A DNA stretch of 58,892 bases from positions 1 to 58,892 of the forward strand of contig NZ_CP012702.1 in NCBI RefSeq assembly GCF_001307295.1, given 5' to 3'. Source of the stretch: Sphingopyxis macrogoltabida (GTDB lineage: Bacteria; Pseudomonadota; Alphaproteobacteria; Sphingomonadales; Sphingomonadaceae). The notes beneath the pieces are model-generated. The model searched no databases. It was not told where the DNA came from and was given only the letters and a program-made list of their open reading frames with translations. A program made the translations under genes and the position numbers. Shown here in pieces: positions 50,375-58,821 of this stretch. Position 1 is the stretch's first letter. Every line of letters starts with the position of its first letter.

Positions 50375-52759
50375 TCAGCTTGGGCGCCGGCGCCGGTGAA
50401 ATTCCGGCAACCAGAGCTTCGGATCATTGCCCAGTTCGGCAATCACTTCGCGGGCCACGCCCGTTGTTTCAGCGCGGCCCGACAGCACGGCCAGTTCATC
50501 GTCCATGCCAATGAGATCCAGGCCGACCACAACGGAGTCATGGCCCTGCTTCACGAGGAATTTGCGGCTTTCCGGCGACAGCTCTTCGCGCACCAGCTTA
50601 AATTCCGCCTCCGAGAGCGAGAAGCCTTCGATGTAATCCCGGCGCTGGCCGAACGGATTGGGCAGGAAGATTTTCGTCGCGACCTGCTCCAAGATCGAAT
50701 GGCTGATCGTGGACCGCAGCGCGTCCGCAGGCGACTGTGTTGCAAAGACGAGGAACGCATTGCGCTTGCGGTATGTCTTGAGGCCATCCTGCGCGAATGC
50801 CGTGAACGCCGGATCGGCCAGCGCCTTCCAAAATTCGTCAATCGCAATAACCATGCGCTCGCCTGTCAGGAGCGCGTCTATCCGCTCGAACAGGTAGAGC
50901 ATGACCGGCGTGCGGATTTCCGCGTTTTCGAGGAAGTCGGTCATATCGAAGCCCACGAAACGGGCTTCGAGAGACATGGAATCTTCCTCATTATCGAAAA
51001 CCCAGCCAAGGTTCCCCTCGGAGGTCCACTTGACTAGGCGCGCGCCGACGCCGCCCGAGTCCGACATGCCGAGCATGGTCCGCAGCGCCGACAGCGAGCG
51101 TTGCTCGCGTGGCAGCTTCATCACGGCTTCGATGCCATCGTCGATCAGGTGCGATTCCTGCACCGTGATCGGCGCCCCCTCTTGCTTCACCAGCTGGCGG
51201 ATGAAGCGACCGAGGAACGCGCGATGGGAAGCCGTATTGTCGAGCGCCTTGAGCGGAGCGAAGCCCGTAGGTTCCCCGTTGCGCAGCGCGAGATAGGTGC
51301 CGCCGCTGGCTCGGACAAAAATTTCCGCGCCTTGATCCTTGTCGATGAAGATATGGCGCGCGTTGAACTTTTCGAGCTGCGCCATCAGGAAGTTGACCAG
51401 CACCGTCTTACCGCCGCCCGATGGACCAATGACCATCGAATGGCCCAGGTCTGCCGAATGGAAATTGAAGTAATAGGGGCTGCGAGCGCTTGTCTTGAGC
51501 AAGGCGACCGCAGGCCCCCAATGATTGCCGTCCTCGTGCCCTGCAGGGAACGTATGGAAGGGCGAGAACGCCGAGAAATTATATGACGTGATCGGCGCGG
51601 GGCGCGCCCTCCACGCGAAGTTGCCGACCAGCTGCGACCAATAGGCAGCTTCCAGCGCCGCGCTTTCGCGGGCGGCGACCATGCCCGTATCGGCCAGCGC
51701 CGCGCGCGCGATCGACATGTTATCGCGCAGCTTCTTCAAATCTTCCGCGAACACCGTCAGCGTGAAATGATGGTCCCCCAGCACAAAGCGGTTCGATTGC
51801 AAATCGTCGGCCGCGTCGATCAGCTCATCCATCTGGCTGATCGCCTTGTCACCGGCGTTCGCCATTTGGGTCTGGCGAAGCCGAAACCGTTCTGTTGCCG
51901 CTGTGCGCGACAGGAACGTGAACGACTGCGTTATGGCGAGGCTGAAATCGACCGAAAGCAGCGATTCAAACTGGCGCGGCGTTGTCGATGACGGATACTC
52001 GCGAATGCCGAAAATGCCGCCGAACATCGAATGATCGGCGTCGCGGACCTCAAATGTCTCAGCGCCGATGATGGCGCGGCTCGCATAGAGCGCCGAGCCG
52101 AGACGGCCACGGACCAGAGGACAGCGCCGATAGCGCCCGGTCATCACCTGGTTCAATATTTCCAGCGGTTCGGAGAACAGGAGACCCCGGTGCTCATAGA
52201 TGCCGACACGGCGCGGACGAACGCGCAGCAGTAGCTTTTCCAGATCGCGCACCTTGTCTTCCAGCAGCTCTAGAGCTTCCGCGATATTGGCGTTCTTGTC
52301 CTCCTGCTTCTTGCGCAGGAAATCCATCAGCTTGTCGGTCGCGTTTGCTGTTGGGCGGATCACGACCGTCATGAAGAAGCGGTTGCGGAACATGCGTTCG
52401 GCCGTCATCCGCTCATAGTATTTTTGATCGAGCTTCGCGGCGAAATGCGAGCGGAACGTGCCGCCTGGATAGTCGCGCACGCGCATCCGCAACATGTGCG
52501 TCCAGATCGAAAGCCGCTCGTCATGGATATTGCGCCAGACCCCGTTGAGGCGCGTGTGCCAATCATTCAGATCGCGCACGTCCGAAGTCTCAAAGGGCCG
52601 TCCATCCAGTTCGAGCATGAGCATCAGATCGCCGTTATCGAGGGCGACCACATGCTCATTGACATGCCGCGAATACGGCAAGAATTTCTCGGGCATTTCC
52701 TCCCGTTTGGCCTTGTCAAAAGGCACCTTCTCCGCGAGCGCGCTCTTACCGAACACCAC
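50375..52759 (-). CDS. virB4: VirB4 secretion ATPase
   Basis: 794 aa. CagE/TrbE N-terminal half (FLPYSRHVNEHVVALDNGDL, WRNIHDERLSIWTHMLRMRV), then Walker A MVIGPSGGGKTVLVNFL and Walker B MVIAIDEFWKAL. Energises pilus assembly and substrate passage. I use the GTG at 52759, with AGGGA 7 nt before it; an in-frame ATG at 52816 would overlap virB3 by 71 bp. Confidence 0.95.
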   Translation of the reverse strand: MVFGKSALAEKVPFDKAKREEMPEKFLPYSRHVNEHVVALDNGDLMLMLELDGRPFETSDVRDLNDWHTRLNGVWRNIHDERLSIWTHMLRMRVRDYPGGTFRSHFAAKLDQKYYERMTAERMFRNRFFMTVVIRPTANATDKLMDFLRKKQEDKNANIAEALELLEDKVRDLEKLLLRVRPRRVGIYEHRGLLFSEPLEILNQVMTGRYRRCPLVRGRLGSALYASRAIIGAETFEVRDADHSMFGGIFGIREYPSSTTPRQFESLLSVDFSLAITQSFTFLSRTAATERFRLRQTQMANAGDKAISQMDELIDAADDLQSNRFVLGDHHFTLTVFAEDLKKLRDNMSIARAALADTGMVAARESAALEAAYWSQLVGNFAWRARPAPITSYNFSAFSPFHTFPAGHEDGNHWGPAVALLKTSARSPYYFNFHSADLGHSMVIGPSGGGKTVLVNFLMAQLEKFNARHIFIDKDQGAEIFVRASGGTYLALRNGEPTGFAPLKALDNTASHRAFLGRFIRQLVKQEGAPITVQESHLIDDGIEAVMKLPREQRSLSALRTMLGMSDSGGVGARLVKWTSEGNLGWVFDNEEDSMSLEARFVGFDMTDFLENAEIRTPVMLYLFERIDALLTGERMVIAIDEFWKALADPAFTAFAQDGLKTYRKRNAFLVFATQSPADALRSTISHSILEQVATKIFLPNPFGQRRDYIEGFSLSEAEFKLVREELSPESRKFLVKQGHDSVVVGLDLIGMDDELAVLSGRAETTGVAREVIAELGNDPKLWLPEFHRRRRPS

Positions 52760-53090
52760 GACCAAATCCCTTTCGCTTGATTCCGTAGAGCGGCAGCGGC
52801 GTGTAGCTCGATCCACCCCAAAAGACGCGGTTCCGGTTCGCCGCTTTGGTCCGGCCCCACAGGAAGATCAGCCGGAATGCGTTCACGTCATGCCGAACGA
52901 TAAGCCGCGCCATCGCATAAAGCGCGACGGCGGCCGCGCCGCCGTAGAGAGGATTGCCCGAACCAACTAACGTGATTGCGCCCGCCATGATGATGAGCGC
53001 GCCCGCTTCAATGGGAACACCCGCCCACAAAGCGGGGCGGGTGACGGCCAAGAACAGCGGGTCTTTTGTCATTTCTTCCTGACCGTCCAT
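52746..53090 (-). CDS. virB3: VirB3 inner-membrane protein
   Basis: 114 aa. DPLFLAVTRPALWAGVPIEA is the family N-terminus, followed by two membrane segments and FRLIFLWGRTKAANRNRVFW. Works with VirB4; the genes overlap. Confidence 0.93.
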   Translation of the reverse strand: MDGQEEMTKDPLFLAVTRPALWAGVPIEAGALIIMAGAITLVGSGNPLYGGAAAVALYAMARLIVRHDVNAFRLIFLWGRTKAANRNRVFWGGSSYTPLPLYGIKRKGFGRGVR

Positions 53091-53096
53091 CCCCGA

Positions 53097-53438
53097 TCAC
53101 CCCGTAATCGTGTCGACGATCCAAGGCGCGGAGAACACGATCACCACGCCAACTACGACCGTGACGAGCATCTGCACCGACGCGCGGCCGAGGAACCACA
53201 GAAGGCCAACGACGATGATCGCGATGATCGCAAGCGTGCGGAGCAAACCGTTGCTCAGCAGGCCGAGAATGTTGTCGGCCAGGCCTTCAAAGTTTGCCTG
53301 CGCAAAAGCCGGCTCCGCTACGAGCAGGCTTGCCAGCAGCGACAGGGGCAGCGCGCGCGCCATGAGCGGCGAGGGCTTGAGACGCGCGAGCAGCGCATCG
53401 AGCCGGGATTCAGCCTTGATCTTCCAGATACGAAACAT
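53097..53438 (-). CDS. virB2: VirB2 pilin
   Basis: 113 aa. Signal-type segment ending AEPAFAQA, then two helices (GLADNILGLLSNGLLRTLAI, IAIIVVGLLWFLGRASVQML, VVVGVVIVFSAPWIVDTITG). Major pilus subunit. Confidence 0.92.
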   Translation of the reverse strand: MFRIWKIKAESRLDALLARLKPSPLMARALPLSLLASLLVAEPAFAQANFEGLADNILGLLSNGLLRTLAIIAIIVVGLLWFLGRASVQMLVTVVVGVVIVFSAPWIVDTITG

Positions 53439-53459
53439 TCGATAACTCCTATCTTCGCC

Positions 53460-54125
53460 TTACGAACCAATCCGCGCGTGTTGGGCGCGGCCGAAAACAT
53501 CCCACGCAGGCGGTGCAGGCGGTGGAGCCGCCTCCATGTTCTCCGCTGCGATTTCCGCCAGCTCCACCGGCACACGACCGGCGCCAGTGTCGCTCATGGC
53601 GGCGCTGGCGGGCTGATCGCCCACGATGACAGTCGGGATTGCGGTCGCAGGCCGACCGCTGACGCGGCGACCTGCGTTCTCCACGCGGGCGACATAGCCG
53701 TTGCGGAAACCTCTCGATTGAGAGCCTGTGTTATACATGCTGAGTGCGACCCGAAGGGCCTCTTGCGGGGTGCGCCCCGTCTTGGCCGAACGGAAATTGG
53801 ACAGGAGCACCCGGCCTGCCGCTTCGATATTGGAGCACTGCTTGAAAACAGTGTCCCACGTTAGGCCGAGCCATCCCATGTTGCGTGAATTGATTTGGCC
53901 GAGGCCGAGATCCACGCTGTAGCCGCGAGCCACATAGGAGCGCGCGGTTGCGATGGCCTCAGCCTCATTACGCGGACGGCGAGGCTGACTGGCCACGCCG
54001 TTGACGTTGATCGCAAAAACATAGTTCGAAGATTCCGCATCCACGATCGCGGCGATCGTATGCGGCGCTACCGCTGGGGCGCATTGCGCCGCCAGCGAAA
54101 GAACGGCCCCGGTTTCGAGGAACAC
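53460..54125 (-). CDS. virB1: VirB1 lytic transglycosylase
   Basis: 221 aa. Catalytic glutamate in AIVDAESSNYVFAINVNG, then LGLGQINSRNMGWLGLTWDT and ALSMYNTGSQSRGFRNGYVA of the SLT/VirB1 fold. Opens peptidoglycan for the apparatus. The start is GTG, with GGGAGCGGGAAC upstream. Proline-rich C-terminus. Confidence 0.93.
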   Translation of the reverse strand: MFLETGAVLSLAAQCAPAVAPHTIAAIVDAESSNYVFAINVNGVASQPRRPRNEAEAIATARSYVARGYSVDLGLGQINSRNMGWLGLTWDTVFKQCSNIEAAGRVLLSNFRSAKTGRTPQEALRVALSMYNTGSQSRGFRNGYVARVENAGRRVSGRPATAIPTVIVGDQPASAAMSDTGAGRVPVELAEIAAENMEAAPPPAPPAWDVFGRAQHARIGS

Positions 54126-54139
54126 GTTCCCGCTCCCGG

Positions 54140-54383
54140 TCAGTTGCGCGGCTGATAGTAGGTCTGTTGCCGCCCGTCAGTCCAAGTGACCGTCAAGCGA
54201 CCAGGCCTCCCATCATCCGGCTTCTTGTATTTGGTCTTGGCGATGCCCCCGCCCGTGCATGTCGGGAAGCTGCCGCCGAGAGCCAGCACGCGCCACAGTT
54301 TCGTTATCGGTGGAACACAGGCTGGATATTGCGTCGGACCACCCGGGTTGGAGATGCACAGCACAACCTCACATGCCCAAGTA
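54140..54383 (-). pseudogene. 3' part of the secreted T4SS-locus protein
   Basis: Read from the IS edge: ACEVVLCISNPGGPTQYPAC, VPPITKLWRVLALGGSFPTC, then KTKYKKPDDGRPGRLTVTWT. Four or five cysteines. Flanked on the IS side by CCCAAGTA. Its 5' end, with the signal peptide, is at 23617-23704. Split by IS6100-mediated inversion. Confidence 0.85.
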
Positions 54384-55263
54384 GGCTCTGTTGCAAAAAT
54401 CGTGAAGCTTGAGCATGCTTGGCGGAGATTGGACGGACGGAACGATGACGGATTTCAAGTGGCGCCATTTCCAGGGTGATGTGATCCTGTGGGCGGTGCG
54501 CTGGTATTGTCGCTATCCGATCAGCTATCGCGACCTTGAGGAAATGCTGGCGGAACGCGGCATTTCGGTCGACCATACGACGATCTATCGCTGGGTCCAG
54601 TGCTACGCCCCGGAGATGGAGAAGCGGCTGCGCTGGTTCTGGCGGCGTGGCTTTGATCCGAGCTGGCGCCTGGATGAAACCTACGTCAAGGTGCGGGGCA
54701 AGTGGACCTACCTGTACCGGGCAGTCGACAAGCGGGGCGACACGATCGATTTCTACCTGTCGCCGACCCGCAGCGCCAAGGCAGCGAAGCGGTTCCTGGG
54801 CAAGGCCCTGCGAGGCCTGAAGCACTGGGAAAAGCCTGCCACGCTCAATACCGACAAAGCGCCGAGCTATGGTGCAGCGATCACCGAATTGAAGCGCGAA
54901 GGAAAGCTGGACCGGGAGACGGCCCACCGGCAGGTGAAGTATCTCAATAACGTGATCGAGGCCGATCACGGAAAGCTCAAGATACTGATCAAGCCGGTGC
55001 GCGGTTTCAAATCGATCCCCACGGCCTATGCCACGATCAAGGGATTCGAAGTCATGCGAGCCCTGCGCAAAGGACAGGCTCGCCCCTGGTGCCTGCAGCC
55101 CGGCATCAGGGGCGAGGTGCGCCTTGTGGAGAGAGCTTTTGGCATTGGGCCCTCGGCGCTGACGGAGGCCATGGGCATGCTCAACCACCATTTCGCAGCA
55201 GCCGCCTGATCGGCGCAGAGCGACAGCCTACCTCTGACTGCCGCCAATCTTTGCAACAGAGCC
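54384..55263 (+). mobile_element. IS6100 copy 4
   Basis: 880 bp, opposite to copy 1 and in the same sense as copy 3. The left flank CCCAAGTA pairs with copy 1 (TACTTGGG). The right flank AAGGAGAA is the natural virD4 end and ribosome site of the following gene. Confidence 0.97.
54445..55209 (+). CDS. tnp6100: IS6100 transposase
   Basis: 254 aa, same as the other three copies. Confidence 0.96.
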   Translation: MTDFKWRHFQGDVILWAVRWYCRYPISYRDLEEMLAERGISVDHTTIYRWVQCYAPEMEKRLRWFWRRGFDPSWRLDETYVKVRGKWTYLYRAVDKRGDTIDFYLSPTRSAKAAKRFLGKALRGLKHWEKPATLNTDKAPSYGAAITELKREGKLDRETAHRQVKYLNNVIEADHGKLKILIKPVRGFKSIPTAYATIKGFEVMRALRKGQARPWCLQPGIRGEVRLVERAFGIGPSALTEAMGMLNHHFAAAA

Positions 55264-55275
55264 AAGGAGAAGAAT

Positions 55276-56460
55276 ATGGCCGATAATGACAACAGCGAAC
55301 GCCAAGCAAAGACGCCGCGCTCCTACGAAATTCTTGGCCCTGGGAACAGCAAGGAAACCTTTGCGAGATTCCCCGATGCCATGAAGGCATTTGCCAAGCT
55401 GGAAAACCAATATGACCACGCGCTGACGATGCAGAAAGGCGGAAAAACCGCTTATCTGGCGTCCACGGATTGGCGCAATGATGGGTCCACGCCGGTTGCG
55501 CAATATCTGACGCCGGCTGTCGAAGAGTATAATAAGGCGCTGAAACGCGGAGCGCCTGCCGACGAATTGCGCGGACACGAAAGCAGAGTGCGGGCCGACC
55601 TTAATGCGTGGCCCCGGCAAGCGAAGCGCGAAGCGGCTCCGACCGCATCGGCCGATAAATCGCTCAATATCCATGAGGGTGAGCGAGCCAGGGCGGAGAG
55701 CAAAGACGGTGCTGCGCCCGCGAAAGCTGAGGTTCCATCGAAGGCAGCGCCAAAGGATGACAAGCAAGTTGACGACACACGCTTGGCTCTGCCCACGCAG
55801 CTCGAACGCAAATATCTGCGCGTTGGGAATGATCTTTTCCGTAGCGGCCGCGATGACAAGCCCGATATGTCGATCAAGGGCCAAGACGGCATTCGCATCA
55901 ACAAGGACTATGCCATTGGCGATGCTATCGCGATCGCGAAGCACAATGGCTGGCAGTCGATCCGTGTTCATGGAAGCGACGAATTCAAGAAGGCGGTCTA
56001 TCTGGAAGCGGCGCGATCGGGGGTCGAAGTGAAAGGGTTCAAGCCGTCTGAACAGCTGAAACTTGAGGGAGAAAGGCTGGCGGCGCGAGATAAGGCCCGC
56101 GAAGCACAAGACCCGGCAAAGAGAGCGAGCATGGCAAAGCAAGACCCCTCAGAATCTCGTGCTGCGGCCGAACAGTTCCGGCGCAATTCGCATCGGGATA
56201 ATGCGGCCAACCCGCAATTCAAGGCCGCGCAATCGCACGTCCTGGCGGCAGCGATCGAAGCGAAAACCCGGTTCACCCAAAAGGAAGACAGGGATCGCTT
56301 CATAGAGCGGGCCAAGGAAACTGTCGCCAAGCGTATTGAGGTTGGCGCGCCGGTCCCTGCTGCCCGTTTCGAGCAACAGCGCCAGAACGAGGCTACCCGC
56401 ATAGCGCGCGAGGATTTGACGCTGCGCCAGCAGGAAAGGAAGCCGTCACGCTCGCGCTAA
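55276..56460 (+). CDS. LPD7-domain mobilization-associated protein
   Basis: 394 aa. The N-terminal segment YEILGPGNSKETFARFPDAM resembles the truncated gene at 42274. The central LPD7 domain (KYLRVGNDLFRSGRDDKPDM, IRINKDYAIGDAIAIAKHNG, WQSIRVHGSDEFKKAVYLEA, ARSGVEVKGFKPSEQL) is found in relaxase tails and other large polyvalent proteins. The C-terminus is basic and helical. AAGGAGAA sits right at the IS edge, so any promoter must lie in IS6100 or beyond. A role with the relaxase is likely. Confidence 0.82.
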   Translation: MADNDNSERQAKTPRSYEILGPGNSKETFARFPDAMKAFAKLENQYDHALTMQKGGKTAYLASTDWRNDGSTPVAQYLTPAVEEYNKALKRGAPADELRGHESRVRADLNAWPRQAKREAAPTASADKSLNIHEGERARAESKDGAAPAKAEVPSKAAPKDDKQVDDTRLALPTQLERKYLRVGNDLFRSGRDDKPDMSIKGQDGIRINKDYAIGDAIAIAKHNGWQSIRVHGSDEFKKAVYLEAARSGVEVKGFKPSEQLKLEGERLAARDKAREAQDPAKRASMAKQDPSESRAAAEQFRRNSHRDNAANPQFKAAQSHVLAAAIEAKTRFTQKEDRDRFIERAKETVAKRIEVGAPVPAARFEQQRQNEATRIAREDLTLRQQERKPSRSR

Positions 56461-56499
56461 GTGCATGGCACATGCTTTTTGGAAACAGGAAACCGCACG

Positions 56500-56949
56500 A
56501 TGAACATTCCCCGGCCTGATCCGGTGCCATCGAGAGGCGTGTCCGATCTCGATCGTCACATTGAAACCTTGCTTCGCGTGATTCATTCCAGAAACCTCGC
56601 TTGGTCTGATCTAAGCGAAGTGGGTAAACAGGTAGAACGCCCTCTGACGGACGTTGAGCAATTGCTTACAAATGTGGGCGACGACGCCCATGAAATCACC
56701 CTTGCTACCGAGACGATCATAACAGCCCTCAAGCTGCAACGTGATGCGCTCGCGATCCAAAGCTCTCGCCGTAGAGCACGCTTCGGCTCGATGCTCCTGC
56801 TCATGATCCCCGTGTTCTTCGTAGGTTTGATGATTGGCGCATCATACGGGATAGATGAAGGTCGGGCGCGGGAGCGTGAAGCCTTAAAGTATCCGATGAT
56901 ACCCCAGCTGTCCGTAGATCGTGGCAGGCTCAAAACTGACGGAAGGTAG
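56500..56949 (+). CDS. Hypothetical membrane protein, 149 aa
   Basis: AGGAAACCGCACG before the ATG at 56500; a GTG at 56461 would abut the previous stop. A soluble helical N-terminus (DLDRHIETLLRVIHSRNLAW) is followed by one membrane helix, GSMLLLMIPVFFVGLMIGAS. Probably in one unit with the LPD7 gene. Confidence 0.65.
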   Translation: MNIPRPDPVPSRGVSDLDRHIETLLRVIHSRNLAWSDLSEVGKQVERPLTDVEQLLTNVGDDAHEITLATETIITALKLQRDALAIQSSRRRARFGSMLLLMIPVFFVGLMIGASYGIDEGRAREREALKYPMIPQLSVDRGRLKTDGR

Positions 56950-56952
56950 AGC

Positions 56953-56968
56953 GGTGGCAGCTGCCACC
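56953..56968. repeat. 16-bp palindrome, copy 12
   Basis: Perfect copy, extended to AGCG/CGCT, 3 bp after a stop codon on the + strand. Confidence 0.9.
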
Positions 56969-57008
56969 GCTTGCGATCTCTTGATGGGCTATGGCCTCAT
57001 GAGGCACG

Positions 57009-57239
57009 ATGAAGAAATCTGACAGGGCAAAGAAACAAACCGCCAAGGTAATCGAGGCGGCTGCACGCGCCCATGAAGCTCTCGATTATTTCAACGGCAA
57101 CGTCACAAATCCGTTCGATGAGTTAACATGGCCCAGTATTGCCGAAGGTTATCTTCTAGTCGCGCAGAAGGCGGTATCAGACGCCTTGGTCGCTTTGGAA
57201 CGCGCAAACAGCGTTGGCTGGACCAAGCACGGCCAGTAA
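57009..57239 (+). CDS. Hypothetical protein, 76 aa
   Basis: Basic helical start (MKKSDRAKKQTAKVIEAAAR), then aromatic residues (NPFDELTWPSIAEGYLLVAQ). Converges on the relaxase gene with no gap between stops. Family not recognised. Confidence 0.6.
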   Translation: MKKSDRAKKQTAKVIEAAARAHEALDYFNGNVTNPFDELTWPSIAEGYLLVAQKAVSDALVALERANSVGWTKHGQ

Positions 57240-58283
57240 CTATCGTCCTGGCCCTTCCCGCGAACGATCGCGGTTCCTAGATCGTTCGCTCTGCCGCTTC
57301 CGCTCCATCGCGGCTACCGATCGCTCATGAATTGTAGGCGTTCGCCCTGCCCCCACAAATTGCCGCACCTGGTCGGCAAGCTGGCGGTCAGCTGGATCGC
57401 TGCTTGCCTCAAGGCGCTTGGCGGCGGCTAGATAGCGGTGTTGCGTCTCATTCCATGCCTGCCGCCCGCGCACCACGAAATCCGGAGCGGTGGACCGCCC
57501 CGCCAGCTGGTCTCGCGCGGCCGCAGTGATCTTCTGATTGGCAAACGGTGCAGGTGCGGTGCCGGCCATGTAGCGCTGCCGCATCCGATTCAGGGCCATG
57601 CTTTGACCAGCTCGGCCGACACCGCGCGCTGCGCGAGGCGTTGCCTCGGCAGTAACCCCCCTCGCCCGCAATTCCTCGGCAAAGCGCTCCCGGTAATGAT
57701 GCAGCGTTTGAGGTCGCGGGTTGAAGCGTTTCCCCGTGTCACCGCGCGCTGCAACCGTCACATGCACGTGAGGCCGTGGTGTGTCCGTATGCAGCGCCAG
57801 GACGTAATCCCACTCATGCCCGATCTCGCTCCGCGCGACTTCGCGCACCGCTGAAAGAACCTTGTCGGGGTCTGTGCCTGCCGGCATCGAAAAAACCATG
57901 CTCACGGCGGCTACGGTAGAATTGTCACGCCAATAGACAGGATCGCCCCAATCGCGCGCCAGCGCCGCCCGATCTTCCTTGTCAGTCAGAATGTCGCCAT
58001 CGCGCGTTTCAAGCGGCACATCGCCTTTTCGGCCGATATAGTCGAAATGCGCAGCCGCGTGGTTCTTGCCCTTCGGCCTGCCCGTAACCTTGACCATGAC
58101 CTCCGGAGCACGGCTGACAATGCGAGCAAGCCGCGCCCGGGTGCTCCCGCCCTGGCCTGCTCGCCTCGAACTAAGCGAGCGCAGCAACATGTCGGCGCCG
58201 CGCCTGTTCGGGTCGCTGGTCAGCTTTGGTTTGAACAGCGCGGCGAGCTGGCCCGCCTCAAAGCTGCTGTCAAAGTCGCTCAC
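57240..58283 (-). CDS. MOBP-type relaxase
   Basis: 347 aa. The tyrosine motif HFDYIGRKGDVPLE and the three-histidine motif ALHTDTPRPHVHVTVAARGD are of the RP4 TraI/VirD2 class. Cuts the nic site and stays on the 5' end of the transferred strand. It is much shorter than RP4 TraI and has no primase or helicase part. The GTG at 58283 has GGGAGG 7 nt before it and overlaps the mobC-like gene; the earlier frame is antisense-like. Adjacent to oriT at the trailing end. Confidence 0.9.
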   Translation of the reverse strand: MSDFDSSFEAGQLAALFKPKLTSDPNRRGADMLLRSLSSRRAGQGGSTRARLARIVSRAPEVMVKVTGRPKGKNHAAAHFDYIGRKGDVPLETRDGDILTDKEDRAALARDWGDPVYWRDNSTVAAVSMVFSMPAGTDPDKVLSAVREVARSEIGHEWDYVLALHTDTPRPHVHVTVAARGDTGKRFNPRPQTLHHYRERFAEELRARGVTAEATPRAARGVGRAGQSMALNRMRQRYMAGTAPAPFANQKITAAARDQLAGRSTAPDFVVRGRQAWNETQHRYLAAAKRLEASSDPADRQLADQVRQFVGAGRTPTIHERSVAAMERKRQSERSRNRDRSREGPGR

Positions 58284-58821
58284 CGGGCACCTCCCAATAG
58301 ACAAGATCGGCCTTCGTGGCTGCACCGATACCTTCGACGGCCGCGCCGATCGCCGCGCGCAGGTCGTTGACCTTATGCAGCTCGCCGGCGATCTCCGCTG
58401 CATTGTCCGCCAGCGCCATCTTGTTCGCCGCTCGGGCGATCTGATTCACGTTGCGGCCAATGCGCTGTAACGCCTGACGGCAATTCAACAGCTCTTCGCG
58501 CAACTCGCGATCGACAGGCGCGGCAATGCCGATGTGTCGCCGCACAAGAGCCATCGCCCAGGTCGCCGGGGTCATGCGGCGCTCCTTTGCGCGATGGCGG
58601 ATCACGGCCAGTTCGGTTTCGGTGGGCCGAAGATAAAGGCGGTGCTCGCCAGCGGCCTCGCGGTCGGCAACAGGCGCGGCCTCGATGGCCGCCCCGGACT
58701 GCCTGAGCACCGCGTCAACCAGCTGACGCATGAAGGGGCCGCGCCCTCCCCTCGTCTGCGCGAGCGCGTCGATCTTTGCGAGCTTGGCCGCCTCGATCTT
58801 GAAGCCCAGCGTCTTTTCCAT
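58270..58821 (-). CDS. mobC: MobC-like relaxosome accessory protein
   Basis: 183 aa. The N-terminus (MEKTLGFKIEAAKLAKIDAL) looks like a ribbon-helix-helix-type DNA binder. The middle LRPTETELAVIRHRAKERRM and the segment NCRQALQRIGRNVNQIARAA match the MobC signature (GxNxNQIAR). Expected to bind the oriT repeats and help nicking. I take the ATG at 58821, where the inverted-repeat arm begins, so the protein may also repress its own gene. Confidence 0.82.
   Translation of the reverse strand: MEKTLGFKIEAAKLAKIDALAQTRGGRGPFMRQLVDAVLRQSGAAIEAAPVADREAAGEHRLYLRPTETELAVIRHRAKERRMTPATWAMALVRRHIGIAAPVDRELREELLNCRQALQRIGRNVNQIARAANKMALADNAAEIAGELHKVNDLRAAIGAAVEGIGAATKADLVYWEVPGERL

Noticed and set aside
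41242..55263. IS6100 copies 3 and 4 as a simple composite transposon carrying the T4SS
   Set aside because: They are in direct orientation, but their outer flanks show no 8-bp direct duplication, and the left flank of copy 4 pairs with copy 1 as an inverted duplication. Inversion explains the data better.
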